A DNA stretch of 64,000 bases from Colwellia sp. MB3u-45 (GCF_014077005.1 NZ_JACGVC010000050.1:173948-237947), one strand, 5' to 3'; counted from the first letter of the stretch, positions 28,226 to 38,948 are shown. Notes: a model not told the origin generated them from the letters alone. Program-made: numbers and translations.

Positions 28226-29011
28226 TTAGTCTTGTTTACTTTCAAAAATCAACTGGCCTTTACAAAATAGTAAACCTTCGCCTACTTGCATTTTTTGCCA
28301 TGTTTCATCGTCAGTTAATGGTTGAGTCGCGATAACAGTAACAATATCATTTTCGGTAGTTTCTTGATCAAAATTCACCACCATTTCTGCATCAATCAAA
28401 CTCGCTTTACCAAAAGGCGCACGTCGAGTTAGCCAATGTAAATTATTGGTACAATACACCAATAAAAAATCACCATCGGTTAACAATAAATTGAATACAC
28501 CCAACTTATTGATTTGCTTACATAGCCCAATAATATAATGAAATAATACTTCAGCATTAGGCTGATCACCGTCAAACTCTTGTAACAGTTGATCTAATAT
28601 CCAACAAAAAGCTTGTTCGCTATCGGTTTCTCCAATAGGTAAATGATACTTTGTCGCTAACGTAGATTTAAAATCAGCTAATTGGCCATTGTGCGCGTAA
28701 GTCCAATTTTTACCCCACATAGGGCGAACAAATGGGTGGGTATTAACCAAAGATACATTGCCAGAGTTTGCCTGTCGTATATGACAGATCACTGTTTCAC
28801 TTTTGATCGGGTAATCAGTCACCAACTGAGCAATAGGTGAATGTGCACTCGGTAGCGGGTCTTTAAAGCTGCGACACCCCTTGCCTTCATAAAAAGTAAT
28901 ACCCCAGCCATCTTTATGTGGCCCAGTATTACCGCCTCGCTGCATTAAACCACTAAAACTAAAACAAATATCCGTAGGTACATTGGCACTCATGGCCATT
29001 AATTCACACAT
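28226..29011 (-). CDS. yafJ: Class II glutamine amidotransferase YafJ
   Basis: 261 residues. The N-terminal Met is followed by the nucleophile Cys2 (MCELMAMSAN). 'RGGNTGPHKDGWGITFYEG', 'CHIRQANSGNVSLVNTHPF' and 'WTYAHNGQLADF' are the glutaminase signatures. No synthetase domain is attached, so the acceptor is unknown. Monocistronic. Confidence 0.9.
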   Translation of the reverse strand: MCELMAMSANVPTDICFSFSGLMQRGGNTGPHKDGWGITFYEGKGCRSFKDPLPSAHSPIAQLVTDYPIKSETVICHIRQANSGNVSLVNTHPFVRPMWGKNWTYAHNGQLADFKSTLATKYHLPIGETDSEQAFCWILDQLLQEFDGDQPNAEVLFHYIIGLCKQINKLGVFNLLLTDGDFLLVYCTNNLHWLTRRAPFGKASLIDAEMVVNFDQETTENDIVTVIATQPLTDDETWQKMQVGEGLLFCKGQLIFESKQD

Positions 29012-29221
29012 AAAATAAAACCAATAAAAACAAAAATTGATGAAACTAACACCAAAAAAGTACCGTGTTAATCGTTGAGGTATAATTAAGAAAAAATAAA
29101 AATAATCTATTATGTAAACTCAAATTAATCGAGCTTATTTGTCCATTTTACTTTGTTATAGGCAGTAATTAATACTGTTTTAATTCTTTACAGCAAATAA
29201 TCCTAGTAAAGGGCGTTAGTA

Positions 29222-29374
29222 ATGATAAATAATTTGAAATTATCTAGCAGACGAATTAAGCTTAAACTATTACGCTGGTCTGACCTTAAGCTCTGGTCTG
29301 ACTATAAACTTTGGCCTGACTTTACCAACGTTGGCCAAAATATCAACATTAAGGGAAATATGTGGACTACTTAA
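29222..29374 (+). CDS. 50-residue ORF with Trp-rich tandem repeat, overlapping the fadE start
   Basis: The frame opens at an ATG with an upstream AAAGGG (slightly far) and ends 13 bases inside fadE. It contains a hexad repeat [19 protein letters not shown], encoded by three imperfect 18-bp tandem units at 29275-29328. The overlap with the fadE GTG allows translational coupling. No family is recognised; it could be a leader peptide or chance translation of a DNA repeat. Confidence 0.4.
   Translation: MINNLKLSSRRIKLKLLRWSDLKLWSDYKLWPDFTNVGQNINIKGNMWTT
29275..29328 (+). repeat. Three 18-bp tandem repeats upstream of fadE
   Basis: Units start at 29275 (CTGGTCTGACCTTAAGCT), 29293 (CTGGTCTGACTATAAACT) and 29311 (TTGGCCTGACTTTACCAA). 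They are in phase with the 50-residue ORF. Confidence 0.8.
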
Positions 29375-31779
29375 CTTGGATACTCATTGCTATAGCATTA
29401 TGCGGGTTTATGGCTTATTCACGCGCCTCACTCTCAACATTTACCATAGCATTTACCTTACTGATGATCGTCGGAACTTTTTTCCACGTGATCGCTTTCT
29501 TCGGTTGGCTAATTTTTGTCATTATTGCCCTGCCATTAAATATTGCTGATGTGCGAAAGCAGTATATTTCTAGTCCATTGCTCGCTATTTTTCGAGGCAT
29601 TATGCCCGAAATGTCAAAAACTGAGCAAGAAGCTATTGACGCCGGCACTACCTGGTTCGAAGCGGAACTATTTCGCGGCACGCCCGACTGGAAAAAACTT
29701 CATAACTACCCTAAACCAAGATTAAGCGCAGAAGAACAAGCGTTTTTAGATGGTCCAGTAGAAGAAGTTTGTCGCATGACTGATGATTGGCAAACAACCC
29801 ATGAACTTGCCGATTTAACACCCGAAGTATGGCAATATCTTAAAGATAATAAATTTTTCGCGATGATCATTAAAAAGCAATACGGTGGTCTAGAATTTTG
29901 CGCCTATGCTCAATCTTGTGTCTTACAAAAGCTTTCCAGTGTCAGTACCGTTTTATCATCTACCGTTGGCGTACCTAATTCACTCGGTCCGGGTGAATTA
30001 TTGCAACATTATGGCACCCAAGAGCAACAAGATTATTATTTACCGCGACTAGTTAAAGGCGATGAAATTCCTTGTTTTGCCTTAACGAGCCCAGAAGCGG
30101 GTTCTGATGCGGGTGCGATTCCTGATTTCGGCATTGTTTGTCGTGGTGAGTTCGAGGGTAAAGAAGTGCTTGGCATGCGTTTAACATGGGATAAGCGATA
30201 CATCACCTTAGCCCCTGTTGCGACGGTATTAGGTTTAGCATTTAAATTACAAGACCCTGATCACCTGTTAGGTGAAGAAGAAAACTTAGGCATTACCTGT
30301 GCATTAATACCAACAGATATCGAAGGTGTTATTACCGGTCGTCGTCATTTTCCACTCAACGTGCCGTTTCAAAATGGTCCAACCCAAGGCAATGACGTTT
30401 TTGTGCCATTAAGTTTCATCATAGGCGGTCCTGAAATGGCAGGACAAGGCTGGCGTATGCTGGTTGAATGTTTATCTGTGGGCCGCGCCATTACCTTGCC
30501 TTCAAATAGTACCGGCGGTATCAAGTCGTTAGCATTAGCAACGGGCGCTTACAGTCGTATTCGTCGCCAATTTAAAATAGCTATCGGTAAAATGGAAGGT
30601 GTCGAAGAACCATTAGCACGCATAGGTGGTAATGCCTACTTAATGGATGCAGTAACGACTATGTCGACAGGCGCAATTGATATGGGCGAAAAACCCAGTG
30701 TGGTTTCTGCGATTGTTAAATATCACCTGACCGAAAAAATGCGCACATGTGTCGCTGATGCTATGGATATTCATGGTGGCAAGGGTATTTGTATGGGCCC
30801 TAGTAATTATCTTGCCCGTGCCTACCAAGGTGCCCCTGTTGCTATTACTGTTGAGGGTGCAAATATACTGACTCGCAGTATGATTATTTATGGTCAAGGT
30901 GCTATTCGCTGCCATCCTTATGTGTTGGCTGAATTATCGGCGGCAAATAATGAAGATAAAACACAAGCACTGAATGATTTTGATCATGCCTTATTTGGTC
31001 ATATTGGCTTTGCGATTAGTAATATTTGCCGCAGTGTGTGGTTTTCTTTTACCGGCAGTTATGCCCTTAGCGCACCTTTTAACGATGAAACTAGACGTTA
31101 TTACCAACTAATGACCCGTTTTAGCTCAAACTTAGCCATGCTATCTGACATTGCTATGTTAACGTTAGGCGGAGATTTAAAACGTAAAGAGCGTATTTCA
31201 GCACGACTGGGGGATATTTTAAGCTATTTATACTTAGCGTCTGCCACCCTTAAACGTTACAACGATGAAGGTCGCCAAAGCGCTGACTTACCCCTAGTAC
31301 AATGGGCCTTAGAAGACAGTCTATACAATATTCAACAGGCGATTGACGCACTCATTAACAACTTCCCTAATCGGATAGTGGCGAAAGTATTGCGACTGAT
31401 CATTTTACCGCTCGGCTGCTGGTTGAAAAAACCGTCAGATATAACCGATCATAAAGTGGCGGCCTTACTACAGTACCCTAATGAAACGCGTACACGCTTA
31501 GGAAAAGGTCAATACCTTACGCGTGAACCCGGCAATATTTTAGGGCAATTAGAACAAACGCTTGAAGATATCATTGCTTGTGAACCTATTTTTGAGAAAA
31601 TTTGTCGTGAACTTGGTCAGCGCCTGCCATTTTATCAACTTGATCTTGTTGCTGCAAAAGGCTTAGCGGCGAATATTATCACTGAAAAAGAAGCCGCATT
31701 ACTCACCGCGACAGAAATTTCGCGCAAAGCGACCATTGATGTCGATGACTTTGATTCTGACTACTTAAAAGCGGGTTAG
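29362..31779 (+). CDS. fadE: Acyl-CoA dehydrogenase FadE
   Basis: First step of fatty-acid beta-oxidation, at the inner membrane. 805 residues, the length of E. coli FadE (814). Two or three N-terminal hydrophobic segments (residues 3-55) anchor it. The flavoprotein core has '[14 protein letters not shown]' and '[25 protein letters not shown]' typical of the long FadE type. GTG start with AAGGGA upstream. A terminator follows. Confidence 0.95.
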   Translation: MDYLTWILIAIALCGFMAYSRASLSTFTIAFTLLMIVGTFFHVIAFFGWLIFVIIALPLNIADVRKQYISSPLLAIFRGIMPEMSKTEQEAIDAGTTWFEAELFRGTPDWKKLHNYPKPRLSAEEQAFLDGPVEEVCRMTDDWQTTHELADLTPEVWQYLKDNKFFAMIIKKQYGGLEFCAYAQSCVLQKLSSVSTVLSSTVGVPNSLGPGELLQHYGTQEQQDYYLPRLVKGDEIPCFALTSPEAGSDAGAIPDFGIVCRGEFEGKEVLGMRLTWDKRYITLAPVATVLGLAFKLQDPDHLLGEEENLGITCALIPTDIEGVITGRRHFPLNVPFQNGPTQGNDVFVPLSFIIGGPEMAGQGWRMLVECLSVGRAITLPSNSTGGIKSLALATGAYSRIRRQFKIAIGKMEGVEEPLARIGGNAYLMDAVTTMSTGAIDMGEKPSVVSAIVKYHLTEKMRTCVADAMDIHGGKGICMGPSNYLARAYQGAPVAITVEGANILTRSMIIYGQGAIRCHPYVLAELSAANNEDKTQALNDFDHALFGHIGFAISNICRSVWFSFTGSYALSAPFNDETRRYYQLMTRFSSNLAMLSDIAMLTLGGDLKRKERISARLGDILSYLYLASATLKRYNDEGRQSADLPLVQWALEDSLYNIQQAIDALINNFPNRIVAKVLRLIILPLGCWLKKPSDITDHKVAALLQYPNETRTRLGKGQYLTREPGNILGQLEQTLEDIIACEPIFEKICRELGQRLPFYQLDLVAAKGLAANIITEKEAALLTATEISRKATIDVDDFDSDYLKAG

Positions 31780-31803
31780 TTTTTAAGTAAAAATCATGGT
31801 TAT

Positions 31804-31843
31804 AAAGCCCCTTACTGCCAACAGCAATAAGGGGCTTTTTTTT
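31804..31843 (+). terminator. Terminator after fadE
   Basis: AAAGCCCCTTA (31804-31814) pairs with TAAGGGGCTTT (31828-31838), followed by more T. Confidence 0.9.
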
Positions 31844-32336
31844 GTTCAACAATTGATTAAGTTAATGTCAGCCTACATCAGTGCTAAATTTCAATTTCAA
31901 CCATCAATTTCAACCAATAGTACAAGGAGAATATTGGCCATTATTATTGCCATAAAGCGCTAATAAAAATGCCACTAACGCTTTGTGCTGTTTGAAAAAA
32001 CAGTTAAATTAACTGATTAAGTTTAAGCGCTAAATAGCGAAGCTTGTCTGAATTAACTAGGTAACAAAACATCAACACATTAATTACCCAGTAAGAGTAT
32101 GCCAGAAATTTTTTGCTACTATTTATGCTAGCCTCCTACCTATGATTTACTCTAGTATTGATAATCTAGTATTGGTAATATTAGCCATTGAAAATAGCCA
32201 TACAGGCACAAGCCTTTATTAACAACTTCCCCTTGAGCTTGTGCCATAAAATGACTTTTAATTTTAACCGTGACACAGCACTATAAATTTTACATTTAGC
32301 ATTCGATATTTAAACAAAGTATAAAAGGTGAACAAA
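31844..32336 (+). other. Intergenic region fadE-tas
   Basis: About 490 bp, AT-rich. It contains an imperfect tandem TCTAGTATTGATAA/TCTAGTATTGGTAA at about 32151-32178. The tas promoter must be here; no further feature recognised. Confidence 0.45.
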
Positions 32337-33389
32337 ATGAAATATGTTCGATTAGGCAGTAGCTCATTAGAGGTGTCACCTGCTTGTTTAGGCAGTATGA
32401 CCTGGGGATTACAAAACAATCAAAGCGATGCTAATGCCCAACTCGATTATGCGCAATCACAAGGTATCAACTTTGTTGATACGGCTGAAATGTACGCTGT
32501 ACCACCTAGTGCAGAAACTTATGGCAAAACTGAGGAAATAATTGGTCATTGGCTTGGTGCTAATCCATCACGTCGTAAAAACATTGTGTTAGCATCAAAA
32601 ATTGCCGGTCCCGGATTCTCCTACATTCGTGATGGCAGTAATATATCAGGTGCCAGTGTTATTGCCGCCGTTGAAGCATCATTAAAACGCTTACAAACCG
32701 ATTATATCGATCTTTACCAGTTACACTGGCCTAACCGTCAGTCTCCTCACTTTGGTCGGCACTGGCCAAATGGCATTAACTATCCACAGGTTAATGTTGA
32801 ACAACAAAATGAAGAAATGTTAGACATATTACAAGGCTTAGATAGTTGCGTTAAAGCGGGTAAAATTCGTTATTGCGGACTATCAGATGATACACCTTGG
32901 GGCATTAACCAGTACTTACGTTTAAGTGCTGAGCATAACTTGCCGCGTATAGTATCAATACAAAATGAATTTAGTTTGTTACATACAAAAGATTGGCCGT
33001 ATTTAATTGAAAATTGTGTCAATGAAGATATCGCCTATTTACCTTGGTCGCCACTGGCAACAGGGTTACTGACCGGTAAATACCTCAATGGCCAACGCCC
33101 AGCAGGTAGTCGCTTTACCTTTATGCAACGCAATGGTCTTTTTAGAGATACAGTAAATACTTCAGCCGCAGTACAAGCCTACGTCGACCTTGCCAAAAAA
33201 CATCATATTTCGCCAGCCCATTTGGCTTTAGCTTGGTGTAAGCAAGTACATGGTGTAACTTCAACCATTATTGGCGCAACCAATATGCAACAATTGACAG
33301 AAAATATTGCGGCTTTTAAGCAGCCACTGACCCCTGATGTACTGGAAGATATTAAGCAGGTATTGCAACGGTTTCCATCACCGTTTTAG
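32337..33389 (+). CDS. tas: Aldo/keto reductase Tas
   Basis: An NADPH-dependent oxidoreductase close to E. coli Tas. 350 residues from the ATG at 32337 (AAAGGTG upstream; an in-frame GTG three codons earlier is less likely). Catalytic tetrad: D and Y in 'FVDTAEMYAVPP', K in 'LASKIAGPG', H in 'YQLHWPNR'. 'TSTIIGATNMQQLTENI' binds cofactor. Substrate unknown. Monocistronic. Confidence 0.92.
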   Translation: MKYVRLGSSSLEVSPACLGSMTWGLQNNQSDANAQLDYAQSQGINFVDTAEMYAVPPSAETYGKTEEIIGHWLGANPSRRKNIVLASKIAGPGFSYIRDGSNISGASVIAAVEASLKRLQTDYIDLYQLHWPNRQSPHFGRHWPNGINYPQVNVEQQNEEMLDILQGLDSCVKAGKIRYCGLSDDTPWGINQYLRLSAEHNLPRIVSIQNEFSLLHTKDWPYLIENCVNEDIAYLPWSPLATGLLTGKYLNGQRPAGSRFTFMQRNGLFRDTVNTSAAVQAYVDLAKKHHISPAHLALAWCKQVHGVTSTIIGATNMQQLTENIAAFKQPLTPDVLEDIKQVLQRFPSPF

Positions 33390-33730
33390 CCAGAGATATA
33401 TTTAGCTATGCCTGTCCTTTAGCATTGCTAAACATATGCATAGTAAAAAAGAGTAATCTTTAGCTGCTGGATTAATTTTCACAGCAGCTTTTTCTATTTT
33501 TCAACCGCAGACTTCAGCCATATCATATAGAAAAACCATACAAACCTCTGAAGTGCATAGCTAGATACACTAAAAAATAAAAAATTCACAACACAACTGA
33601 CGTTTGCTGACAGAATCAAAAAAGGCCATATTTCTAATGAAATATGGCCTTTTTATTTTATTATCTAGGTTAAATTTTACATAAAAACCTAGACAAAAAA
33701 ATCAGCAAAAATATTGCTAAAACTCATTGC
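33390..33730. other. Intergenic region between convergent genes
   Basis: About 340 bp between tas and the acyl-CoA dehydrogenase. Its one clear feature is the bidirectional terminator at 33619-33654. Confidence 0.55.
33619..33654. terminator. Bidirectional terminator
   Basis: A perfect 16-bp stem: AAAAAGGCCATATTTC (33619-33634), loop TAAT, GAAATATGGCCTTTTT (33639-33654). Confidence 0.92.
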
Positions 33731-35551
33731 TTACAAGAAAGATAATAACTCTTCATCTAACTGCATTAAGGTTTTAGGATCAGCCATCATAGTTACCGCT
33801 AATGACTTAGTACGTGGTAATAAGCGTTCAAAGTAAAATTCAGCAGTTTTAATTTTTGCACGATAAAAATCTCTGTTTTCAACATCAGTCGCTAATTTTT
33901 CATACGCAGCTTGCGCCATTTGCGCCCAAAAATAAGCCATAACGATGTAACCTGAGTACATTAAAAAGTCTACTGAAGCAGAACCAATAACGTCACGATC
34001 TTTTTTAGCTTTAAGGCCTAGGCGAATAGTATATTGTTGCCATTTTGCTACCGATGTACTTAACGGCCAGATAAACTTGTTCATTTGACGCTTATGTGGA
34101 TTGCTCGATATCATACTGTGATCTTTACAGAAAATCAGTATCTCTTTAGCAAAAGTATTTAACGATTTACCACGAGTCATTAGCACTTTACGGCCTAATA
34201 AATCTAGCGCTTGAATGCCGGTTGTGCCTTCATAAAGCGTTGATATACGGGTATCACGAACAATTTGCTCCATGCCCCATTCTTTAATGAAACCATGACC
34301 ACCAAAAATTTGTAGACCATGATTAGCACTTTCCTGTCCAAGCTCAGTTAAAAAGGCTTTTAAAATGGGCGTGATAAAACCTAAACGATTATCGGCTTTT
34401 TTACGGTCTTCTTCAGTTTTAGCATTATCTATATCATCAACAATTTTTGCGGTGTAATAGATCATCGCACGACCGCCTTCACTAATCGCTTTTTGGGTCA
34501 TTAGCATTTTGCGTACGTCAGGATGACAAATAATAGGATCAGCGACTTTATCGGCATGTTTTGTACCGGTTAATGAACGCATAGACAAACGCTCTTTCGC
34601 GTAAATCAATGAGTTCTGATAAGCCAATTCAGCGGCACAAACACCTTGTAATGCCGTGCCAACACGTGCGGTATTCATAAAGGTGAACATACATTCTAAG
34701 CCTTTATTTTCAGGGCCAATTAACACCCCTTTGGCATTATCAAAATTAAGTACTGCTGTTGATGAGCCTTTAATACCCATTTTATGTTCTATAGAACCAC
34801 AAGAAACATTGTTGAACTCACCAATAACGCCTTGCTCATCAGTTTGCATTTTAGGCACAATAAAGAGTGAAATACCCTTAGTACCTGCGGGCGCACCCGG
34901 TACTCTTGCTAATACAATATGAATAATATTATCGGTTAAGTCATGTTCACCGGCTGAGATAAAAATCTTAGTGCCGGTAAGCTTATAGGTACCATCACCA
35001 TTTGGCTCAGCTTTGGTTTTAACTTGGCCTAAATCTGTACCACATTGCGGTTCAGTTAAACACATAGTGCCGGTCCACGACCCTTCAATAAGGCGTGTAA
35101 GGTAAAGTGCTTTTTGCTCATCAGTACCATGAGTATCAATAGTATTCATCGCACCATGACTCAAGCCCGGATACATGGCCCAAGACCAGTTAGCTGTGCC
35201 CATCAATTCAGACATTACCATGCCTAGTGATGACGGTAAGCCCTGGCCACCGTGCTCAACAGCATGTGACAAACTAGGCCAACCACCTTCAACAAATTTC
35301 TGATAAGCTTCTTTAAAGCCTTTAGGGGTTGTTACAACACCATTATCAAAAGTACAACCTTCTTCATCACCGCTTTGGTTAATAGGTAGCAGTTCATTTT
35401 CACTAAATTTTGCACACTCTTCTAAGATAGCATCTACCAAATCAGGCGTTGCTTCTTCAAATTCAGGATACTTTTTGTAATGATCGTAATACTTGAATAC
35501 ATCTTCAAACAAAAATTTGATGTCTGCTATCGGTGCTTTATAACTTAGCAT
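33731..35551 (-). CDS. Acyl-CoA dehydrogenase, large DmdC-like type
   Basis: 606 residues. The N-terminal extension (YKAPIADIKFLFEDVFKYYDHYKKYPEFEEATPDLV, positions 4-38), the 'MCLTEPQCGTDLGQ' flavin-binding stretch, 'GGHGFIKEWGMEQIVRDTRISTLYEGTTGIQALDLLGRK' and a C-terminal acetyl-CoA-dehydrogenase_C-like domain mark the family that holds 3-methylmercaptopropionyl-CoA dehydrogenase DmdC. Many members are general acyl-CoA dehydrogenases, so substrate is uncertain; DMSP demethylation genes are not seen nearby. Confidence 0.9.
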   Translation of the reverse strand: MLSYKAPIADIKFLFEDVFKYYDHYKKYPEFEEATPDLVDAILEECAKFSENELLPINQSGDEEGCTFDNGVVTTPKGFKEAYQKFVEGGWPSLSHAVEHGGQGLPSSLGMVMSELMGTANWSWAMYPGLSHGAMNTIDTHGTDEQKALYLTRLIEGSWTGTMCLTEPQCGTDLGQVKTKAEPNGDGTYKLTGTKIFISAGEHDLTDNIIHIVLARVPGAPAGTKGISLFIVPKMQTDEQGVIGEFNNVSCGSIEHKMGIKGSSTAVLNFDNAKGVLIGPENKGLECMFTFMNTARVGTALQGVCAAELAYQNSLIYAKERLSMRSLTGTKHADKVADPIICHPDVRKMLMTQKAISEGGRAMIYYTAKIVDDIDNAKTEEDRKKADNRLGFITPILKAFLTELGQESANHGLQIFGGHGFIKEWGMEQIVRDTRISTLYEGTTGIQALDLLGRKVLMTRGKSLNTFAKEILIFCKDHSMISSNPHKRQMNKFIWPLSTSVAKWQQYTIRLGLKAKKDRDVIGSASVDFLMYSGYIVMAYFWAQMAQAAYEKLATDVENRDFYRAKIKTAEFYFERLLPRTKSLAVTMMADPKTLMQLDEELLSFL

Positions 35552-35813
35552 GCTTAACTCCTAACACTTTTAATAATAATTTTTTGCATTACTGCACAAG
35601 TGATATCGAGTATACACAGATCCAACCACTGGTCCAACCACTATTTTATTTTTTACTAAAATAAACAGCTTAATTACAATATAAATCTTTTAAAACATAT
35701 TGTTATTGGTGAAACATACATTATGCAACATATGATTTCAGACAATAAATAAGTAATAATTAAAGTAATAGTGAGTAAAAAGCTTATTACGAACAAAAAA
35801 TTAAATGAATTTT

Positions 35814-36341
35814 CTAATCTTCAATAAGCCAATCAAGGTAACATTGCATAAACAGTTGCCAGAATTGCTGACCACCCGAAATTTCAATCAATTGCTGCTG
35901 TAGCCGCTGCAATATGACTTCATCAATAACACTACTGGGGTCTGGAAAAAATTGTGCTTGGGTTTGTTGACCATGATCAAACAGCAACTGCATACAAGCG
36001 ATATAACTCACTAAACTCGTTGCTACTAGCTCTACTTCCCAACCTGCTTCAGCTAAAAAACCAGTATAAACGGGTAATTCTGCTTGATTGGTGTCAACAA
36101 AATACGGATCACCTAACTCGGTATCTCGGGCAAAAACCTGCCATGAGGTTTGCCAACAGCCTTTTTCTTCGCCAGATAAGTCTTCACTGGTTGCCGATTG
36201 ACCTAATTCACTCATGCCAAAGCCAAGCTGTGCCTCATTTAATTCGTTTTGAGTTGCTACCTGCTTAAATCCTTGTGGGCCAAAAAAAACCTCTTGGTTA
36301 GCTGAGGTATTTAAAATACTCATCAGTTTTTTATCTGTCAT
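35814..36341 (-). CDS. SMI1/KNR4 (SUKH)-like protein
   Basis: 175 residues. 'SWQVFARDTELGDPYFVDTNQAELPVYTG' and 'VATSLVSYIACMQLLF' follow the SMI1/KNR4 pattern (W-x-V-x-x-D-x-x-G-D-P-x-x-V-D). SUKH proteins are often immunity proteins to contact-dependent toxins, but no toxin gene is nearby and lone members exist. Acidic, cytoplasmic. Confidence 0.55.
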   Translation of the reverse strand: MTDKKLMSILNTSANQEVFFGPQGFKQVATQNELNEAQLGFGMSELGQSATSEDLSGEEKGCWQTSWQVFARDTELGDPYFVDTNQAELPVYTGFLAEAGWEVELVATSLVSYIACMQLLFDHGQQTQAQFFPDPSSVIDEVILQRLQQQLIEISGGQQFWQLFMQCYLDWLIED

Positions 36342-36911
36342 ATTTACCTAATACATTTATAAAATTTTGAGAACGTGAAAAATCATACCAATTTCATTAA
36401 TTAGCTGGTCTACTTTATACGCAGTAAAAATGGCCAAATATAAGGCATTTATTTTAATAACTAGTGGTTCTAATTATTAAATAAATAACGCAGTAATTGG
36501 TTATTTTAACCAGTAAAAATTATCAGATAATTAATCAGATTGGTATTGTACGCTACTCAAAGCAAGCGTATGTCAAATTAATTAACCTTTAAGCTATTAA
36601 ACACCAAAGATGTATTGCTCAAATATTGTAATTAACGCCGTTTGTAGTATATCTATTGGTTTTAGCGCCACTGTCGACAATAAGTCATATAATCTAGGAT
36701 ACGACTAACCGTAAGCCTCAAGACAATTGAGTCAGTAAAAAAGTTTCAAGCTTAACTAAAGAGTAGAACTTATACCGCCAACTTGACGGGCTAAAGCTAA
36801 ACTTACCCGTTCGGAGGTGCGAACTGCACCGGTATAATGAAAGGTATAACAACAAACATGGTAACTTTTATTACCAGATATTTTTATGGTGTTAAATTAA
36901 TAAGATGTGAA
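36342..36911. other. Intergenic region with a branched hairpin element
   Basis: About 570 bp without a gene. Positions 36770-36837 can fold into a branched structure: outer stem TTATACCG (36770-36777)/CGGTATAA (36830-36837), one arm ACGGG (36786-36790)/CCCGT (36806-36810), and one arm GTGC-GAACT-GCAC (36817-36829). It may be a dispersed repeat or a small RNA; no second copy occurs in the window. Confidence 0.5.
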
Positions 36912-37286
36912 TTAATAAGAAATATTGTACGCCATCCCCTTACATTTTGTATAAATATGGCAGCTAGCCATATTGCTATTGACTAAGCAAGAATCAAACA
37001 CTAAAGCATTACCACCCAACTTTTGAGTTTTAATCTCTAACGATGAAATTAATGTATTTTTGTCAGGCTTGTGATCCCTAAAATCTAGTTGGCAATAGTC
37101 AGACTCAACATAGCCAACCTGCGCTGCGCCTAATCCCCATACTTCATTGTAGGTATATCGTTTAACCGCATTTTTACGCATATGGTTTTCTATTTAATTG
37201 ACCAGGTAAGTATCTGCATTAGAATTTACTCGCACTGAAGAACAACCCGCAATCGCTAAAACAGTAATAATAAAAGTCAGTTTCAT
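36912..37286 (-). pseudogene. RcsF-like outer-membrane lipoprotein interrupted by an in-frame TAA
   Basis: The ATG at 37284-37286 opens a lipoprotein signal (MKLTFIITVLAIAGC, then SSVRV). After residue 30 an in-frame TAA (37194-37196) stops it; the same frame continues to 36912. The second part has four cysteines spaced 35, 9 and 6 residues apart, exactly as C74, C109, C118 and C124 of E. coli RcsF, with 'NALVFDSC ... ASCHIYTKC'. RcsF senses envelope stress for the Rcs relay. An ATG at 37181 could restart translation, but without a signal peptide. Either a broken gene or a sequence error. Confidence 0.7.
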
Positions 37287-37464
37287 GTTATTTCCCTGTT
37301 TCATGTCATTTCCCTATTAAACTTAATAACCTTATTAATGGCGCTATTAATAACTAAAATTGATTAGCTAATTGAACGCCTAATTGAACGCCTAATTGAT
37401 AAAACAGCTTAACTGCCATCAAAATAAACGCGACAGAAACACAATATAAAATGCGTTGAACTTA

Positions 37465-37492
37465 CCCGTTAAAATGCTACAAAGTTAACGGG
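37465..37492. repeat. Inverted repeat after the small membrane gene
   Basis: CCCGTTAA (37465-37472) and TTAACGGG (37485-37492), perfect 8-bp arms, 12-base loop. It could end the 37526-37750 transcript, though no T run follows. Confidence 0.5.
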
Positions 37493-37525
37493 CCATTATG
37501 GGTAGCCTGCTCTTAAATTTTGACA

Positions 37526-37750
37526 TTATATGGTGGTTTTAAGCTCTTTATTGACGACTATGTCGTTTTTTAGCATTAAAACAATTAAGTACACTAAGTT
37601 TAAAGGCGGAGTAATACACAAGGCTACACCTATTATTGTTGCTATCTTAGGGTTCGAGGTTTTACGTTTACCTAAGTAATAACTTAAACCACCTACGATA
37701 AACATTGAGTAAAATATTAATTCACCCACAAATGTTATATTAATATTCAA
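37526..37750 (-). CDS. Small membrane protein, unknown
   Basis: 74 residues with two hydrophobic segments (about 5-27 and 36-62) and a polar loop 'GKRKTSNPK' between. No family recognised. It lies among other short minus-strand genes and may be part of the gene-cassette region, but no clear attC site adjoins it. Confidence 0.5.
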   Translation of the reverse strand: MNINITFVGELIFYSMFIVGGLSYYLGKRKTSNPKIATIIGVALCITPPLNLVYLIVLMLKNDIVVNKELKTTI

Positions 37751-38053
37751 GAAATTTTTCCTTTTACTAAGACCTATTCAAGAGGCTTTATAACTAAGTA
37801 AAATGTAGATGAGTAAAAATAACTCACCGCATATTGTCAAAGCAGAACATAGTGTTAACTAGTTCGCTTTCAAAATGTAAGTCTGAGCTTATTATAAAAG
37901 CACAATAATTCAAAACATTAACTAAAGTATAGGTACGGAAAATCGACAAGGTGCTAGTTTTCAAAGCCCTTTACAGTAATATATTAAAGTAAAAAAGCTG
38001 ATTTTGTATTTTCATAAGCTAACTATAAAGCTAAATTACTTTTTCAAATTCAC
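37751..38053. other. Short intergenic region
   Basis: About 300 bp, AT-rich. I see no gene, terminator or attC-like hairpin in it. Confidence 0.4.
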
Positions 38054-38593
38054 TCATCTAATTAAAGCTAAAATCTCTTTAAACTCATCAGCACGACAAT
38101 CTTTAACAAGTTCATATAAGCACATTTCTAAGCCTGAAATATCTATACCTCTGTTATCGAGTTTATTTATTGCTAAGTGTTTATTGGCTAGAGTGCGAGA
38201 AGACACACAGTCACTAACAAGTTGCACTTTGTAGCCCAACTGTTGCAAGTGTAGCGCTGTTTGATAAACACAAATATGGGCTTCAATACCACAAATAAGC
38301 CAGCTATCAATATTAGCTGCTTTAACTTGCTCGATAAACAAAGGCGTTTCACAAGCATCAAAAGTAAACTTAAGCGTTGGCGTTTGCTCGGCTAATAAAG
38401 CGCTAAGTTCAGCAACTGTCGCACCAAGTTTTACTGGATTTTGTTCGAGCCAAATAATGGGTAAACCAAGTGCCTGTGCACCTTTAATCAGCTTGCCACA
38501 ATTAGCAACTACCACCTCACTATCATAAACCATGCGGGCAAGTTTACCCTGAACATCAATAACAATAAGCCCTGTACTCTCTTTTTTTAACAT
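38054..38593 (-). CDS. Isochorismatase-family hydrolase
   Basis: 179 residues, cysteine hydrolase fold. Catalytic triad D13 ('LIVIDVQG'), K75 and C108 ('ICGIEAHICVYQTA'), with the cis-peptide site just before the cysteine. YcaC-like members hydrolyse unknown amides. Substrate unknown; it stands alone on the minus strand like its neighbours. Confidence 0.88.
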   Translation of the reverse strand: MLKKESTGLIVIDVQGKLARMVYDSEVVVANCGKLIKGAQALGLPIIWLEQNPVKLGATVAELSALLAEQTPTLKFTFDACETPLFIEQVKAANIDSWLICGIEAHICVYQTALHLQQLGYKVQLVSDCVSSRTLANKHLAINKLDNRGIDISGLEMCLYELVKDCRADEFKEILALIR

Positions 38594-38818
38594 ATGACTC
38601 CACCTTAAACTGAAACCTTATCGCACTAAAAATTTGAAACCAATAAAATGCTTAACAACTATTAACCATAATACTCGTGTGAGTAATATCGAATTAAAAG
38701 CAACATTTGGCAAGATAAAATAGGTGTACCGTTAACCGCTAACCCATTCATAAAATTATAAACAACAGTATTTAAAAGTAACAAAAGGAGTCTGAAAATT
38801 CATCTTTTTAGATAAAAT

Positions 38819-38948
38819 ATCCAACGCAAGGCCTGATAAAGTTGATGCTAATTTTTCAGCTTACTGCAATCATAACGAGGAAAGGAAGGAAGGCCAAAAG
38901 CGATGTTTTGTCCTTTTAAAAGCGTCAATTTAGCGTGAAAGGTTAACT
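38819..38948 (-). repeat. Candidate attC site, long form (weak)
   Basis: On the minus strand, just after the YkgJ stop, an AGTTAAC box (38942-38948) opens and a GTTGGAT box (38819-38825, matches GTTRRRY) closes about 130 bp. Inside, CGCTAAATTGACGC can pair partly with GCATCAACTTTA. Pairing is imperfect. Confidence 0.35.
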
